Under the pieces are notes generated by a model. That model did no database searches and was not told where the DNA came from. It saw only the letters and a list, made by a program, of their open reading frames with translations. Source: Christiangramia fulva (GTDB lineage Bacteria > Bacteroidota > Bacteroidia > Flavobacteriales > Flavobacteriaceae). From it: DNA of 64,000 nucleotides. Shown here piece after piece: positions 24,800 through 33,500 of this stretch (positions within the stretch are counted from its first letter, which is position 1; every line of letters begins with the position of its first letter). The stretch is taken from positions 3,720,001 to 3,784,000 of the forward strand of contig NZ_CP028136.1 of NCBI RefSeq assembly GCF_003024155.1, written 5' to 3'. Made by a program: the position numbers and the translations under genes.

Positions 24800-25555
24800 T
24801 TAATTCCAAAGGTTAATCATAAATGGTTTTAAAATTTCTCGATTTCCATTTATCTTATATATTGGAATTTCTGTTGGTTCTTCAAAGACCACTTTCTTAT
24901 CTATATCTGTATTTCTAAATGATTTTATTTTAGCTGAAATTATCTTTCCAAAGCTTGTTATAACTCGAACCTTTGTCTCAGGGCAGTGATATCCTTCTCT
25001 ACTAGAATATTGCATACCTTCTTTTTTTACTTGTTTCTTTAATTGATCCGAATTTAATTCAACTTCAAATTTACTATTAGGCGAGTCTGCAAATGAAATT
25101 TTAAAATCTTGATTTTTATCAAAGTAGTACCAGCAATTTATTTCTTTAATTGTGGGTTTGTAGATATAGGAACCAATTCCTAATAATACTAAACCAACTA
25201 GCAGAAAAATCTTTTTTGAAAATGAATTAATGTATTTAAACTCTATTGATGTAGTAAATAATATTGTAGTACTAAGAATAAGTGGAATAATCCCAAATAT
25301 CATTCTTTCATAGTTTCCATTATCAAAAAATATAACGAATCCAATATTTTCTGCACTTACTATTACCCATAAAATAGCTGAGATAAAAAATATGATATTA
25401 GAATATTTACTTTTAGAAATTCCACTAATTATCGCTATTGTGGTAATTATTGTAAGAATTGGAATGTGAAACCCAACTGAATATAATTTTATCCATCCAA
25501 TTAATATCCCCCAGATAATTAATAAAATTGAAACTAAGTATTTAACTATTCTCAT
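24800..25555 (-). CDS. multipass membrane protein, first cassette
   Basis: This 251-residue protein has about five hydrophobic segments in residues 1-125 (IVKYLVSILLIIWGILIGWI and similar; the last near FLLVGLVLLGIGSYIY), followed by a soluble C-terminal domain of about 120 residues containing CWYYFDKNQDF and two further Cys. The latter is likely periplasmic if the N-terminus is inside. I do not recognise a family. It is the first cassette on the upstream side of the array; ends are GTTGTAGCGC and GCGCAACAAC. Membrane proteins with extracytoplasmic domains occur as effectors in defence cassettes, but there is no direct evidence here. Confidence 0.6.
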   Translation of the reverse strand: MRIVKYLVSILLIIWGILIGWIKLYSVGFHIPILTIITTIAIISGISKSKYSNIIFFISAILWVIVSAENIGFVIFFDNGNYERMIFGIIPLILSTTILFTTSIEFKYINSFSKKIFLLVGLVLLGIGSYIYKPTIKEINCWYYFDKNQDFKISFADSPNSKFEVELNSDQLKKQVKKEGMQYSSREGYHCPETKVRVITSFGKIISAKIKSFRNTDIDKKVVFEEPTEIPIYKINGNREILKPFMINLWN

Positions 25556-25567
25556 TGTTTAATAAAT

Positions 25568-25577
25568 GCGCTACAAC
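25568..25577 (-). repeat. terminal cassette boundary (half site)
   Basis: GCGCTACAAC, read on the minus strand as GTTGTAGCGC, is the opening word of the first cassette. Beyond it (ACGAGTTG upstream) no full palindrome is present, so this could be a degenerate attI or the scar of a deleted cassette. Confidence 0.5.
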
Positions 25578-25693
25578 TCGTTATATAAGGACCAATATAA
25601 CTCTTTAAGATAAAATATGTAGGGGATAAACATAGTTATAGAACTTTCATGAAGTAAATATCAATTTTAAGAAGAACACATTAAGGATTGAAA

Positions 25694-26305
25694 TTATAGA
25701 TCTAATTCTCTACTCCTTAATTTTCTTTGTATTGCCGAATTATTAAATTTCCATATTTCATCACTGCTTATTTCGCCTAGAGCCTGTGCTTTATCTTTTC
25801 TCAATTTCAAATATTGATTTCCAAAACCTGATTTACACCAAATCTCAACTATCTGAAATCCTTTTTCGAAAACATAATCTACCTCTTCCACGTAAAAAAA
25901 GTCCATATTTAAATTTGCTTTAAAAAAAGGGATATAAATATTTTCACCTACTCTAGGAATAACCGGCAGACTATTCAAAGTAAACTCGAAATGGTCTTCA
26001 TCAAAAGCAAAACAGAATCTATATTTTACTTTATTAAAGATCAGGTTATGCGCATCATCAGTAAATAGTAAATCATGAATATCCCTAATATATTTTTTAA
26101 CTCTTGAATAAGGTAAATCTGTATCTCGACTTATCGAAGCCATCGTTGGGAAAGAAATATGAAAATCCTCGGCAAAATAGTCTTTCCCACAAAGCACTTC
26201 AGCGATCTCCTTATATTTTGGATATTTTTTGATAAGACGCTCTACTTGATCCTGCAGGTGAAGTAGATCTAAAACTGCATATCTGTATGAAAAATTTTCC
26301 ATCAT
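25694..26305 (-). CDS. hypothetical protein with HTH-like N-terminal half
   Basis: The protein has 203 residues and is not recognised as a named family. Residues about 50-85 (FPTMASISRDTDLPYSRVKK, then YIRDIHDLLF) look like a helix-turn-helix with a recognition helix. The C-terminal half (about 100-195) is beta-rich with VPRVGENIYIPFFKANLNMD, which may be an effector-binding or dimerisation domain. It lies upstream of the cassette array on the same strand, where an integron would carry its integrase and promoter, but it shows no tyrosine-recombinase residues. A transcription regulator is the best guess. Confidence 0.5.
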   Translation of the reverse strand: MMENFSYRYAVLDLLHLQDQVERLIKKYPKYKEIAEVLCGKDYFAEDFHISFPTMASISRDTDLPYSRVKKYIRDIHDLLFTDDAHNLIFNKVKYRFCFAFDEDHFEFTLNSLPVIPRVGENIYIPFFKANLNMDFFYVEEVDYVFEKGFQIVEIWCKSGFGNQYLKLRKDKAQALGEISSDEIWKFNNSAIQRKLRSRELDL

Positions 26306-26887
26306 TTTGAATTTAAAATATTAACTTATTAAAGCTAATAATTCAAAAATGAAACCCCAATTATCAACCATACATACTATTTGTCTAGAAGGGAGAAATT
26401 ATTGGAGAATTTATTAGAAAATTATAAATTTGGATGACTTGTTAATTTCTGTGTTACTTTCCGAGGCCTATTGTACCTCAAACTCTCAAAAACACCATAA
26501 TTACTGCAAAACTAATTTATGTATTGGGAAGTAAGTTTGGTTAATTGGGGAATAGTTAATTGGGGATTCGAGATTGGTTAATCCAGAATTTAATGAAAGT
26601 GAATTCAAATAAAATCTTGTTTCCTACTTCCTTAAATTCCCCGCTGATCCCCGCTGATTTCCACAGAGTTTTTTTCTCATCTTCTATGAAATCCGGATTT
26701 GCTTCCGAAAGCTGTCCAATCACCGACCATTTAATACCGCTCAGAAAAATTAGTTGATTTTATAAACGAAAGGGTATCCCCCGTATTTAGTGAATTTTAA
26801 AAACAATCTCTTTTATTTTTTACAATAGGTAAGCTGTAAGTGACAGGTAATCAATCTAAAGACTACCTTTAATAAATTTCAGCCGCT
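26306..26887. other. gene-free boundary between accessory and chromosomal halves
   Basis: About 580 bp with no credible gene. It contains short repeats of the type GGTTAATTGGGGAATAGTTA near 26540-26580, related to the AT-rich repeats at 51440 and 52910. Codon and base use change visibly across it, so the border of the imported region may lie here. No tRNA gene or clear att repeat is seen. Confidence 0.4.
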
Positions 26888-28195
26888 ATGTCCAGAATTT
26901 TAAAGCAGTTCTTATTGATTCTTTTTGCGGGTGCTTTATTGCTACTCGCGGGATGGAGCAGCTATTCGGTCTATAGATATTCTTCGGAAGCAGCCGAAAT
27001 CAAAAGAGATTACAGCGAGCTCAACAGTATTACCCACGGATTAATGTCAGTAAACCTCTGGCGGGACCACCTCACGACCATGGTCCTCAATCGCATTGAT
27101 GAATTTGAGTTTACAGAGGCCCAGGAAGATACTCTGGTGATCCAGGTTGAAAATATTTTAACCGCGGGCATTGATAAGGGCGCCGACCTTCTGGACCAAA
27201 AACAGAAAGGCATCAAGGCTAAAGTTCGAAAATTTGCAGTAAAAGCCCTGGTTCCCGAAGATAAGATAAGAGCTCTTGTTCCCATGTTCGCTCAAACTAT
27301 CGTCAATGAAATTCAGAAGCCGGAAAACAAGGAGGCCCTCAAATATGTGATAAAAAGCAAGTTGCAGGAATATAGTGACCTTACTCATGATGATTCACAA
27401 GAGGCAGAATTACGGTTAAAAACCCTTTTAGACAAGTATGAAGTAGAAGATCTCCATGGGTTCAATGAGAAAATGCCGCAGAAGATTGAAGAACTGGAAG
27501 CTCAAACTTATTTTCACGCCTTTATACTCCTTGGAATCATCGGAATATTTCTTGTGTTGTGGTGGCTGTTAAGAAACCAAAAAGCGCTACACACGCCGCT
27601 TTTCATTATTTCTGTGCTGGTATCTCTGGTAGTTCTTTTTTCGGGTATTACGGCGCCAATGATCGAAATTGATGCCCGTTTTCAACATGTCGATTTTCAG
27701 CTGATAGGCGAAAGCATAACATTTAACGATCAGGTGATCTTCTTTCAAAGCAAGAGCATCCTCGAGGTCATTGGGATACTCTTTAATACCGGAAAAGTGG
27801 ACTCCTACCTCGTAGGGCTGCTTATCCTTACCTTCAGCATTATTTTTCCGATTTCAAAATTACTGGCCACACAAATATATCTGGGCGGAAATGAAAAAAC
27901 CAGAAAGAACAAAATCCTGCATTTTTTCGCATTTAAATCAGGGAAATGGAGCATGGCCGATGTGTATGTAATCGCTATCTTTATGGCATACATAGGCTTT
28001 CAGGGAATTTTTGATAACCAGCTTTCCAGGCTTAACATGGAAACGAATTCCCTGGTGAGCATTTCAACCAATAAAACATCTTTACAACCGGGCTTCCTCA
28101 TCTTTATTGGCTTCGTCTTATTCAGTTTGATCCTTTCGACTATTCTTAAAAGAATAACAGCTTTAGAAAAAGACCCTCCGCTGGTAACAAATTGA
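26888..28195 (+). CDS. PqiA-domain inner-membrane protein
   Basis: The protein has 435 residues. A first membrane segment (about 7-28) is followed by a long, probably periplasmic helical region (about 30-200) rich in Glu and Lys, then five or so membrane helices from about 207. The stretch FPISKLLATQIYL ... KSGKWSMADVYVIAIFMAYIG is the signature of paraquat-inducible protein A. PqiA proteins support envelope lipid transport together with MCE proteins; no MCE partner is adjacent here. The extra coiled region makes it longer than one PqiA domain. The start at 26888 gives a proper N-terminal anchor. Confidence 0.75.
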   Translation: MSRILKQFLLILFAGALLLLAGWSSYSVYRYSSEAAEIKRDYSELNSITHGLMSVNLWRDHLTTMVLNRIDEFEFTEAQEDTLVIQVENILTAGIDKGADLLDQKQKGIKAKVRKFAVKALVPEDKIRALVPMFAQTIVNEIQKPENKEALKYVIKSKLQEYSDLTHDDSQEAELRLKTLLDKYEVEDLHGFNEKMPQKIEELEAQTYFHAFILLGIIGIFLVLWWLLRNQKALHTPLFIISVLVSLVVLFSGITAPMIEIDARFQHVDFQLIGESITFNDQVIFFQSKSILEVIGILFNTGKVDSYLVGLLILTFSIIFPISKLLATQIYLGGNEKTRKNKILHFFAFKSGKWSMADVYVIAIFMAYIGFQGIFDNQLSRLNMETNSLVSISTNKTSLQPGFLIFIGFVLFSLILSTILKRITALEKDPPLVTN

Positions 28196-28319
28196 GTTTA
28201 ATTTATGAAGGTGAAGTGTGGCTTTCGTGTATAAATCTGTTTTCTGTTAGCAAATACCTCCAAATTTTTTATAGATTTATGATCCTGAAATCTGCAATAC
28301 CTCTGCCCTGCCAGTCGAA

Positions 28320-29528
28320 TTGCCTAATGCTAACAACCACTGCATGTCTTTACAAGAATATTTAGATTCTGTAAATGCCCGGTTTTATGAGGTTGATAAG
28401 CCTAAAGAAGAAAGAATTCCTGCTTTCAACAAAAAGATCGTCGAGCAAATTTCTCAAAAATTAGGTCTGGAGTTTTTAGCCGAAGAACCGGGAGAAGGCG
28501 AAGTTTGTTTTGCAGAAAGCAAAGAACTGCGACCCGAGTTCAAAACATATTTTACACCGCTTGACCTGCTGGATTATATCTATGCCGTGCTCCACTCGCC
28601 CACCTACCGCGAAACCTATAAAGAATTTTTAAAGATCGATTTCCCGCGCGTTCCCTATCCCGAAGCCCAGGAGAAATTCTGGCAACTTGTAAAACTGGGC
28701 GGTGAACTGCGAAGCATTCATTTACTGGAAAGCAAGAAAGTGGAAGATTTTATCACCACTTATCCCGCCGGCGGAGACAACCTGGTATCGCGAAAAATGA
28801 CCAAAAATTCACCCGGTTTCGAAAAAAATGTCAGTTCCAGTGAAAATATCAGTTCGAGCGCCCGCCTGCCGGACGGGCAGGAAGTCGAGAACGCTCATCA
28901 CCCTGAATCTGGTTCAGGGTCTCAAAATAAAGAGATGCTGAATCAAGCCCGCCTGCCGGACAGGCAGGTTCAAGATGACGAAAAGGATAATTCAAAGGGA
29001 GTCGGGAACAAGGTCAGTTCGAGCTCAGATGTCAGTTCGATCGAAGTCGAGAACGCTCATCCCTCTGAATCTGGTTCAGGATCTCAAAATAAAGAGATGC
29101 TGAATCAAGCCCGCCTGCCGGACAGGCAGGTTCAGCATGACGAAAAAGATAATTCAAAGAGAGTCGGGAACGATAGCAGTCCCAATGAAATCGGGAACAA
29201 TGTCAGTTCGAGCGCCCGCCTGCCGGACGGGCAGGAAGTCGAGAACAGCGAAAAAAACGTCACTGTGAGAAGAGAAACGACGAAGCAGTCTCCAGTTGGA
29301 AAAGTCTGGATCAACGACGAACAATATTTCGATAATGTTCCCGAAGTCGCCTGGGAATTTTACATCGGCGGTTACCAGCCCGCACAAAAATGGCTAAAAG
29401 ACCGCAAGGGCAGAAAACTGAGCTTTGAAGATATCCTGCATTACCAGAAGATCATCGTCGCCCTCACCGAAACCGACAGAATCATGAAAGAGATCGATAA
29501 AATTGAGATTATAAAAGAAGAAGATTAG
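28320..29528 (+). pseudogene. C-terminal remnant of a type ISP restriction-modification enzyme
   Basis: The 402-codon frame carries patterns of the C-terminal target-recognition part of type ISP/IIG enzymes: YFTPLDLLDYIYAVLHSP, FPRVPYPEAQEKFWQLVKLG, VWINDEQYF, VPEVAWEFYIGGYQPAQKWL, and LSFEDILHYQKIIVAL at the end. Nuclease, helicase and methylase domains are missing upstream, so a full enzyme of about 1000 or more residues has been reduced to its tail. Between the two halves (codons about 175-315) lies a tandem repeat insert, described separately. The frame is open throughout, so a small protein may still be made, but it cannot methylate or cut. Confidence 0.75.
28859..29235 (+). repeat. in-frame palindromic repeats inside the type ISP remnant
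   Basis: Four copies of the palindrome CCTGCCGGACGGGCAGG or CCTGCCGGACAGGCAGG start near 28864, 28952, 29114 and 29218. Two tandem units of about 163 bp (from 28881 and 29044) add CTGAATCTGGTTCAGG and CTCAAAATAAAGAGATGCTG. All stay in frame and are translated as ARLPDGQEVENAH-type peptides. Confidence 0.8.
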
Positions 29529-29530
29529 AC

Positions 29531-29655
29531 CAGGGGGATTTGGAGACATGGGGACCAGGAGACTTGGGGACTGGGAGAATTGGGGACGAGGGGACGTGGA
29601 GACTGGGGGACAAGGAGACGAAGGGACTGCATCACAGCATCACAACATCACTTTT
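29531..29655 (+). repeat. G-run interspersed repeat, copy 1
   Basis: Tandem variants of GGGGACTTGGGGACTGGGAG followed by an ACTGCATCACAGCATCACAA tail. The remaining gap up to 29955 has no gene. Related copies lie at 37998, 40334, 40560 and 41265. Confidence 0.75.
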
Positions 29656-29955
29656 TCACTCCTTCTACTATTATCCTAATTCTAAAAAGCATATTTTTTG
29701 TTACAAATACCATGAACAGGGTAGATAAAACCCCTCCAAAAGGGTATTCGTCGAAACCTTTTTAGTTTGCACATTTGTAGTACGCAATTTTAATTTTCGA
29801 ATTAGGACAAAACGGGCAATTGGAGTTGGTTTTTGTATAAATGAAGAGGTCTTAAAAACAAGCTAACTTCTGCCGTTTATAAAAGCTGAAAAGCTGATTC
29901 ATCTTAATTTGGTTAAACGCAGATAAATTGATTTTTGACCCCTATAATCGCAATT

Positions 29956-30387
29956 ATGAAACAATTTAGTTTTCAGGAAATAATACTGGCAGAAAATGAA
30001 GATTATAGCCTGTCTTCTAATCCTGCGGGAACAATTCTTTACCAGGAACATCTTAGAGCTCATGTTTTGACTAAACTCGAACTAAAGCAGATATTGAACA
30101 CGATCTCTTCCGGCAGCTTCAAAGCATATCTCATTAAGGTAAACAACGGCAAGATCTTACCTCCCGAGGACCTGGCGTGGGTAGAAAGGCTAAATCTATT
30201 AAGGCTGTTCAAGGCGGGGATTTCAAAAGTGGCATACGTTTCTCCAGAAAATCTCTTTAGCAATCTGGAAATGGAAAAAGAGATACAACCGGGCAAGATC
30301 TTTAGAATAAGGATCTTCAAAAGGATACATGATGCAGCACAATGGTTGGAACAAAGTATGCAAAAGGAAGTTTCTCAGGCTGAATGA
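29956..30387 (+). CDS. hypothetical protein, possible STAS/SpoIIAA-like fold
   Basis: This is a soluble protein of 143 residues, read from the second Met (MKQFSFQEI); the frame is open seven codons further upstream. A helix-strand alternation ending in FRIRIFKRIHDAAQWLEQS resembles the small SpoIIAA-like/STAS proteins of flavobacteria, in which a strand is followed by a final helix with AxxWL. No catalytic motif is visible. It stands 200 bp upstream of the large histidine kinase on the same strand. A link to that signalling pair is only positional. Confidence 0.5.
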   Translation: MKQFSFQEIILAENEDYSLSSNPAGTILYQEHLRAHVLTKLELKQILNTISSGSFKAYLIKVNNGKILPPEDLAWVERLNLLRLFKAGISKVAYVSPENLFSNLEMEKEIQPGKIFRIRIFKRIHDAAQWLEQSMQKEVSQAE

Positions 30388-30593
30388 ATAAAAATACCAA
30401 GAGGTTGAGAAAGCTGTTTTGGCTGTTTCCTGCCTCCTTACCTGAACATCAGTCACCTGTTTATCAAATGTTTACTATTATTTTTACGCTTCAAAAAAAA
30501 TTATCAAGAGTTAGATTTCGTTTTGGTTTTTAATTTATTTTTAAACCTTTATCGGCTAAACAACTCTTAATCAGGAACGTTACATACGAGCAA

Positions 30594-33500
30594 ATGCCAG
30601 GTCCACTAGAAAAATTGTCCACCACGGTTTCCAAACCCATCATTGGAAGGGATAAAGAATTAAAAGCGATTGAAAAAGCCTTGGTGCTTGACCACAGGTT
30701 GGGCACTTCATTATTGCTAATCGAAGGTGTGGGCGGAATTGGCAAAACTACGTTGATCAAAAAAGTACTTGAAAATTGCCGTGATCCCGAATGCTTTCAA
30801 CTCTATGGGAAGTTTGAGAACCACCGGGAGAATACTCCATATTCTGCTTTTAGACAGGCTTTTTCCTCCTGGGCACAGCAAATCCTTCTTTTGCCTGACG
30901 AGGAGTATGATTCTTTAAAAGATAATGTCACCTCTGCCCTGCAAACCAATGTCACAGCAATTACAGATATTTTTGAGGAATTAGAAGTATTCTTTAGCCG
31001 TAAGTATTTATTAAGTAATTCTTCTGTGGTCCAGCCACATCAGCTAAAGGCAAGATTCTATTATTTCCTGAAGAAATTTTTTAGAAGCATTACCGCTTTA
31101 GGTTACAGGATCATTATTTTTCTTGACGACCTGCAGTGGTGTGACAGGGCATCTTACCTCCTCCTGGAAGAGCTATTGGTCAGCAATGATGTCAAGGGGT
31201 TGTGTTTTGTCACGGCAGCGAGACCGGCCATTGAAGAACCAGAACAAAAGCCTTCTGACTACCATTCTCTGAAATATCTTAAAAATGTAACTTTTATCCC
31301 AATGAAGCCACTGTCGCGCAATTCTGTCAAAAAAATGGTGCCGGCGCATTGGAATTTTTCACAGCAGCACCTGGAAGAGTTTCAAAATTATCTATGGCTG
31401 GAAAGTAGTGGCAATCCATTTCGTATAAAAGAGATCCTCAGGATTATTGAACGGGACCGGTCAGACAGAATCGAATTACACGATCCATCATTTTGGGAAA
31501 GTCTGCCAAAATTAGGAACCCAACAAGATACCATAGCTTTTATTCAAAAACGGTTGCGTGACCTGCCGTTCCATCAATTACAGGTCCTGGCATCAGCTTC
31601 CTGTCTGGGGTATTCCTTCGACTCGGTTTTGCTGAAGAAAATTCTAAACCTCCCCGAAAGGGAGGTTACAAATCACCTTCGGCAACTTACGGGGATGGAG
31701 CTACTTATTAGGAAAAGAAACATTTATATCTTTAGCCATGACACCATTTTTTCTGCTGCTAACTCACTACTTTCAAATGTTGAAAAGTTTGAGTTTCATT
31801 ACAGAACCGGCCGTCATTTACTTGAAAAAATGGAAGCCTTCAAAGGCAGGCAATTCTTAAGTGCTGTTAACCATCTCAACCAGGCCCGACAACTAAACCC
31901 TTCCAAAACATTAGGTCGAAGTGAACAGATCTTGCTGAACCTTCATGCAGGAAATATAGCTATAAAGAATACGGCCTTTGAAACAGCCCGGAGGTATTTT
32001 TCTACTGCAGAAGATCTTTTTTCAGAAAATATTTCAAATATAAAGATCGCAGATCACAGGCTTAATGAGATTTTTAAAGAAGTTGATATCGATAAAACAA
32101 GCATCCACTTCTCAATTTACTACGGCCATGCCCAAACTTCCTTCCTGCTTCAGGATTTTAAAGGCGCGCTTGATTACGTACAACAAATAATGGGTCTTGA
32201 TTGCAGCCGGCATCAACGCCTGCAGGCGACTCTTCTCAAAATGATGATCTGCTCTGCCCTTGTACATCAAAATAATGTTCCACACATCCTCTTCGATGCC
32301 ATTGCCAGTCTTGAAGGGTGTCTTTCAACCTACGGAATAGACATTCCTGCTGATAGAGAAAAAATTATAGAAAAATGTTCCAAAGATTGTCTCAGGCTCA
32401 TTGAAAAAGCTACACTTTTAGAACAGCAGGTCGATTTTACAAGGTTCATCAACGCAGACATTGAATATCAGGATCTTATGAACCTGGTTTCTACCTCAAT
32501 GACTTTAATGTATTATGGAGATCCTTACAAGTCTTTGTATATGGTGTCAAAAACATTGCTCCTTAGCCTGGAGAAGGGTTTTACTCCGGTTACGCCTGTT
32601 CTGTTTTCTGCCAGCTTTTTTACCGGTTTTTTAAGTGAAGAAAATCGGGATTTAGCTCATTCTCTCGGAAAAATGGCGCTCAAGATGATTCAAAAAGAGC
32701 CTTTTAAGAGGTACTCTTATATGGTTTATTACGTTGCAGCCTTAAATTTCCTGCCCTGGGATCTTCACTACAAACTCTGCATTGAAAAGCTGGAAGAGGC
32801 TGCTAAACAGGCTATTGAAGCAGGAGACCTTCATTTTGCCTCTTTTTGCGAGACAATCATTCGCATTAAGAATAATTACAGAGGTAAGAACCTTGTACAG
32901 CACCTTAATGATTGTGCAAAACTGGAAAATTATCATGTATTTTTCATCAGAGGCACAGATCATGTTTTTGCGACTTATCTCACCGGAGAAAAGCCTGGTT
33001 TTACCCGGGGACATTTCGAATTTTCTGAAGAAATTTTGACAGAATCAAAATATAACCCCACCAGCAGATATAATCTACTCCTGGCAAGGGAAAAATTGAA
33101 CTACATCGGCGGGTTCTTAGATAATGCAATTTCAGCCGGAGAAGAATGTGCCGGGCTGGAATTTGTTGGCAAAGGATATCAAATAGAACTTGAGCATTTT
33201 TTATTCTATTCTTTAAGCCTGCTTCAGAAGGCTTATCACGAACCTAATATACTTCCGCAGGTATTGGAAAATATAGCGCCTATGCTGGGAGAACTACAGC
33301 GGCTTTCCACCTTTAAAAGCGGAAATTACCTTCACAAGGTATATCTTCTGGAAGCCGAAATTGCCAAATGTAAAGGAGATTTTGAACAGGCTACCCTGCT
33401 GTATGATCTGGCCATTGAGGAGGCTGAAGAACAGGAATTCATTCATCACGCTGCCATCGCTGCTGAAAGGGCATTTGAATACTACCGGGATAAGAGCCGA

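Larger units (their letters stand above)
17487..25590 (-). mobile_element. integrase-less gene-cassette array (CALIN-like)
   Basis: Seven cassettes, all read leftward, are separated by six attC-like palindromes of about 135-141 bp. The first bases of six cassettes are complementary to the first bases of their own trailing attC, with a different word each time: GTTGTGCAGC/GCTGCACAAC, GTTGGGTGC/GCACCCAAC, GTTGGCAAC/GTTGCCAAC, GTTAGCTGTA/TACAGCTAAC (perfect), and GTTGTAGCGC/GCGCAACAAC twice (9 of 10). That is what excision and insertion of circular cassettes by an integron integrase produces. No intI-like gene is seen on either side. The boundary words do not fit the classical GTTRRRY exactly. 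Confidence 0.7.

Noticed and set aside
26560..26757. Possible 65-aa gene in the boundary gap
   Set aside because: It starts inside a low-complexity GGTTAATTGGGG repeat and shows no domain or ribosome-binding context.
26306..26887. tRNA-linked attachment site at the island border
   Set aside because: I looked for a tRNA-like cloverleaf or a repeat matching the left edge and saw none; the other border is also outside the window.
29540..29728. Small frames over the G-run repeats (also at 40311, 40358, 40562, 41264)
   Set aside because: They translate simple repeats (GTWGLGD-like peptides) and change with repeat number.
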